From NCBI GenBank assembly GCA_045110285.1, contig JBGCGA010000044.1, positions 18,849 to 82,848 on the forward strand: a stretch of DNA of 64,000 bases, in the 5' to 3' direction. The notes under the pieces are model-generated. The model worked only from the letters and a program-made list of their open reading frames with translations. It ran no database searches and was not told the origin of the DNA. The translations under genes were made by a program, and so were the position numbers. This DNA comes from Putridiphycobacter sp045110285. Lineage in GTDB: Bacteria > Bacteroidota > Bacteroidia > Flavobacteriales_D > Crocinitomicaceae. Below, piece after piece: positions 60,888 to 64,000 of this stretch. Positions within the stretch are counted from its first letter, which is position 1. Every line of letters starts with the position of its first letter.

Positions 60888-62081
60888 ATGGAGAAAGGAC
60901 ACTTTACTAGCAACAATAAAGCCGAAACTGCTATTTTGGTAGGCGTTATTACTTCTGATCAAACAGAGGAAATGACCAAAGAATACATTGATGAACTGGA
61001 GTTTTTGGCATTAACTGCAGGAGCCAAAACCATGTATAAGTTTTTGCAAAGGGTTGATAAGCCGCACCCGAAAACCTATATCCGAAAGGGTAAAATGGAA
61101 GAAATTCGACAATATGTAGTGCAGCATTGTATTGACGTAGCCATTTTTGATGATGAATTGTCCCCTTCTCAATTGCGAAATATAGAAGCCACTTTAGACA
61201 TTAAAATATTAGATCGTAATAATTTGATCCTTGACATTTTTGCTAGTCGTGCTAGAACATCACACTCAAAAACACAAGTTGAACTGGCTCAATACCAATA
61301 CTTATTACCCCGCCTAACCAACATGTGGACTCACTTGGATAGGATGAAAGGTGGGATTGGTATGAGAGGACCAGGAGAAACACAAATTGAATCGGATAGA
61401 AGAATTGTGACTCAGAAAATTTCTTTATTAAAGAAAAAATTAATTGAAATTGACAAACAAAAGACCGTGCAACGCGGTAATAGAGGTCAATTAGTAAGAG
61501 TAGCCTTGGTAGGATATACCAATGTTGGGAAATCAACCATCATGAATTTATTAAGCAAGTCAGAAGTATTTGCCGAAAATAAATTGTTTGCTACGCTTGA
61601 CACAACTGTTAGAAAAGTAGTAATTGAGAATTTACCTTTCTTATTATCAGATACTGTGGGATTCATCCGAAAACTACCCCATCAGTTAGTAGAATCTTTC
61701 AAATCAACTTTAGATGAAGTGCGGGAAGCTGATGTTCTGGTGCATGTTCTAGACATTGCTCATCCAAATTTTGAAGACCATTATAATGTGGTGAATGAAA
61801 CCTTAGCTGAAATTGACAAAACTGAAAAAACAACAATTGTGGTATTCAATAAAACAGACGCTTACAATCCAACGCCCGAAGAAGTCAGTTATCACCCAGA
61901 TGGCAGAAAGTATGCCTTGGAGGAATTAAAAACCACTTGGATGGCCAAGCTAAACCAAAACCGTTGTATCTTCATTTCCGCTCAAGACAAAGACAATATT
62001 GGCGAGTTTAAGCAGATTTTATACGACGAAGTGAAGGCGATTTTTCAGGTTAGATATCCTTATCATAATTTTTTGTATTAG
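60888..62081 (+). CDS. hflX: Ribosome-associated GTPase HflX
   Basis: The 397-aa product has the HflX layout: an N-terminal nucleotide-binding subdomain (AILVGVITSDQTEE), the Gly-rich helical linker ending GPGETQIESDRR, then the G domain with GYTNVGKST, DTVGF and NKTD. HflX splits stalled ribosomes under stress. The C-terminus ends soon after the G domain. It is encoded 8 bases after the cytochrome-like gene. Confidence 0.94.
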   Translation: MEKGHFTSNNKAETAILVGVITSDQTEEMTKEYIDELEFLALTAGAKTMYKFLQRVDKPHPKTYIRKGKMEEIRQYVVQHCIDVAIFDDELSPSQLRNIEATLDIKILDRNNLILDIFASRARTSHSKTQVELAQYQYLLPRLTNMWTHLDRMKGGIGMRGPGETQIESDRRIVTQKISLLKKKLIEIDKQKTVQRGNRGQLVRVALVGYTNVGKSTIMNLLSKSEVFAENKLFATLDTTVRKVVIENLPFLLSDTVGFIRKLPHQLVESFKSTLDEVREADVLVHVLDIAHPNFEDHYNVVNETLAEIDKTEKTTIVVFNKTDAYNPTPEEVSYHPDGRKYALEELKTTWMAKLNQNRCIFISAQDKDNIGEFKQILYDEVKAIFQVRYPYHNFLY

Positions 62082-62143
62082 TTATTGGTTTGGGGTTAAT
62101 AGTTATTAGTTGATCCCATAACCAAAAATCTGTAACTCATAAC

Positions 62144-62162
62144 GAGTGAGTTAAGCTCACTC
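62144..62162. other. Hairpin at the convergent end of hflX and the fusion gene
   Basis: GAGTGAG and CTCACTC pair with a 5-base loop (TTAAG), overlapping the stop codon of the minus-strand gene at 62157. No clear T run follows, so it is not a strong terminator. The 60 bases before it repeat TTAGTTATT-like words. Confidence 0.35.
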
Positions 62163-64000
62163 TACCTCAGCTGTAAAACTCAGGGACTTATTATACCCAT
62201 TTTTGAATTGAAGTAAAATTCTATGAAAAATTAATCCGCTTTCATCTTTTGGATTGTATTTTAGAGAGATTGTCGCTGATGCATTTGGAGCGATTTGTTT
62301 GTTTGAAATTGTGGTGATAGAGCAATCGCACTCGTTTAAAATGTCTTTTACTTGAATGGTATCTGAACTATTATTGGTTATAAGGAACTTAGTATCTAAA
62401 ATCTCAGTACTTTTTACAATACCAAAATCGTGGTTTTGCTCATTAAATGTTAGTGGAATGACCTGGCTAGACTGCAAATCGACTGATTGGATTTCAATTT
62501 TACGTTCCAAAGCAGCTTTTCGGCTATAAACTGAATTCTTTTTATCGTTGACATTATCACTAACTAAATTATTAGCTGTGTATTCGCCATACGGAATGGC
62601 CTCTATTCTTAGTCGACCAGAAGTGAGGTATGGAGTTAATGCCCCTGAATTGTATGCTTCTAAATAATTTTTGAAACTGCTAATTCGGCGTTTGGTCAAG
62701 TTTACATTATAGTCTGACTTAGCTAACGGGCTTGCAAATCCTTTGATAGAAATAACTAAAGCTTGACCTTTTGCCAATTCTTTTTCAAGCAATTCTGAAA
62801 AAACAACTAAGTCATTCACCCCTTTTTCAACGTACTCTAAAAAGAAATCTTGAACATCTTCTTTAGCTTCTTCACCTTCGTCTCCAATTAAACCTTTGCT
62901 ATACTCGCGTTTGTACTTCGATTCCAAATTAATATAGTCATCATATGTTTTAAGATAGTTCAGCTGCGTTATTGTATCAGTGGTTTTAGGGTTGGGTTGA
63001 TCGTTATGAAAATATAAAGTTGGCAACCTATTATTAATTGTCAATAAGTCTGGAAATTTCTCCGCTACCTCCTTTGATTGGTTGGTATTCTTTACCATAA
63101 AAATATCATTACAGCAATTTGGATTTTTTGAGAACTCTACGCCTGTTCTATTTGAGGAAAAATAAAGATCACCAGCTACAGTATCTTTAAAAAAGTAAGT
63201 GTCATTTTGAGTGGAATTTATTGGCAATCCTAAATTTTTAGGTGAGTTAAATCGCCAATTCTGATCAATCATTTGTGCTGAAAAAATATCTTGACCACCA
63301 AAACCTTCATGCCAGCTTGAACTGAAATATAATTTATTGGAGGTAGGATCAAAAAATGGCGAAATGTCATCATCTGGTGTATTTATTTTATCTCCTAAAT
63401 TAAAAACCCTTCCATATTGATTTCCATTAGTTATTTTAGAAGCCCAAATATCTAACCCACCTTTGGTTTCATATCTATCAGACACAAAAAACAGATACTC
63501 TTCGTTATTTACAATTGCTATGTGAGGCATTGTGGTAGTTCCTGCCACATCATTAATAATCTCTCCCAAACTATCTATCTCTGTTACTTTTCCGTCTGCT
63601 AATTTGCCAACAAAAATTTTACAGCCATACAATTCATTACACCTCGAAAAATAGAAGCGCTTACCGTCAGGACTCAGAGAACCATTGGCGTAATTGTAAT
63701 TTTTGTTATTTATACCCTTTAGCGCTTCTACCTCAGAAAAAGTTGTTTTGAATTTATCTGCTTGGTAAATATTCACTTGATAAGACTTACTGACTACCTC
63801 TTCAGACTGTAAAACTGAATCAGCTTTTAAAGCTGTAAAAAATAATTTAGTGCCAAATACAAACGGAGCCAATTCTGTATCAGCTGAATTGACCGGATTA
63901 CCAATTGATTTTACTTTCACTTGTTGATCTACCAATTGATTTTCGGCCCATAAACATGCTTTAAAATTTTGTACAGATTTAAGATAATGGTAATCTTCTC
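62157..64000 (-). CDS. PD40-OmpA-DUF1573 fusion protein, 5' end outside window
   Basis: The frame stays open to the right edge, so the start lies beyond it (a TTG at 63935 is not the natural start: conserved-looking residues continue upstream, KSVQNFKACLWAENQ). The visible ~614 residues contain PD40 repeats (KRFYFSRCNELYGC, FFVSDRYETKGGLDIWASK, LYFSSSWHEGFGGQDIFSA), an OmpA-like domain (ISIKGFASPLAKSDYNVNLT, RIEAIPYGEY) and a C-terminal DUF1573 Ig-like domain (NHDFGIVKSTEIL, NECDCSI, IAPNASATISLKY). It is probably a periplasmic or outer-membrane scaffold. The T9SS protein PorE has a related PD40/OmpA layout but not this end. Confidence 0.8.
   Translation of the reverse strand, partial: EDYHYLKSVQNFKACLWAENQLVDQQVKVKSIGNPVNSADTELAPFVFGTKLFFTALKADSVLQSEEVVSKSYQVNIYQADKFKTTFSEVEALKGINNKNYNYANGSLSPDGKRFYFSRCNELYGCKIFVGKLADGKVTEIDSLGEIINDVAGTTTMPHIAIVNNEEYLFFVSDRYETKGGLDIWASKITNGNQYGRVFNLGDKINTPDDDISPFFDPTSNKLYFSSSWHEGFGGQDIFSAQMIDQNWRFNSPKNLGLPINSTQNDTYFFKDTVAGDLYFSSNRTGVEFSKNPNCCNDIFMVKNTNQSKEVAEKFPDLLTINNRLPTLYFHNDQPNPKTTDTITQLNYLKTYDDYINLESKYKREYSKGLIGDEGEEAKEDVQDFFLEYVEKGVNDLVVFSELLEKELAKGQALVISIKGFASPLAKSDYNVNLTKRRISSFKNYLEAYNSGALTPYLTSGRLRIEAIPYGEYTANNLVSDNVNDKKNSVYSRKAALERKIEIQSVDLQSSQVIPLTFNEQNHDFGIVKSTEILDTKFLITNNSSDTIQVKDILNECDCSITTISNKQIAPNASATISLKYNPKDESGLIFHRILLQFKNGYNKSLSFTAEVE

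Noticed and set aside
62082..62156. Short TTAGTTATT repeats between hflX and the fusion gene
   Set aside because: Low-complexity words without a regular unit; not enough to call an element.

Overview
The window comes from an AT-rich bacterium of the phylum Bacteroidota, most likely the Flavobacteriales or a near relative (order inferred, not proven). The support is several family hallmarks: gliding-motility type B C-terminal domains, a GldM homologue, PorV/PorQ-like and TonB-dependent outer-membrane proteins, PD40/OmpA proteins, the Bacteroidota families DUF4293, DUF5916, DUF2490 and DUF6427, no obvious Shine-Dalgarno sequences, and the Bacteroidota -7 promoter octamer TAnnTTTG 17-28 nt upstream of at least eight starts.
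Layout. 1-3358: two tandem, nearly identical type IX secretion (T9SS) adhesin-like genes; the first runs off the left edge and the second is split by an in-frame TGA. 3366-10294: a DUF255 thioredoxin-like lipoprotein, an M1 peptidase, a DUF2490 protein and a DUF547 lipoprotein. 10440-14151: a DUF1684 protein, a regulatory-domain protein and a GldM homologue without its usual gldK/L/N neighbours. 14160-18072: an MFS transporter, a GH113-like glycosidase, a TPR-like protein and a haem-binding-domain protein. 18069-24175: housekeeping and envelope genes on the minus strand (ABC-F ATPase, DUF4293, OmpA/TPR lipoprotein, folK, tRNA-Leu(CAA), HIT protein, greA).
24247-33352: a minus-strand trio (TonB-dependent receptor, a 1391-aa T9SS-type cargo, a PorV/PorQ-like barrel), the best candidate for a poorly described envelope system here. 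33525-38116: two small exported proteins whose divergent start codons overlap, an S41 protease, dCMP deaminase, and an rsgA-dtd-MazG-like cluster. 38117-46270: a DUF5916 protein, DUF2797, an MlaE/MlaF pair followed by a membrane coiled-coil protein, purQ, DUF6427 and two very small membrane proteins.
46347-55781: fructose-bisphosphatase, acyl-CoA thioesterase, PpiD-like foldase, GH3 enzyme, a TPR plus PD40/OmpA pair and an M42 aminopeptidase. 56028-64000: two adjacent genes holding three amidohydrolase-like modules of which only one keeps the HxH metal motif, a small haem/membrane protein, hflX, and a PD40-OmpA-DUF1573 fusion that runs off the right edge.
No CRISPR array, insertion sequence, prophage or rRNA gene was seen. 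Coding density is very high and several convergent genes overlap at their stops. Most of the exported proteins fit one theme: building, decorating and maintaining a Bacteroidota outer membrane and its T9SS surface proteins.
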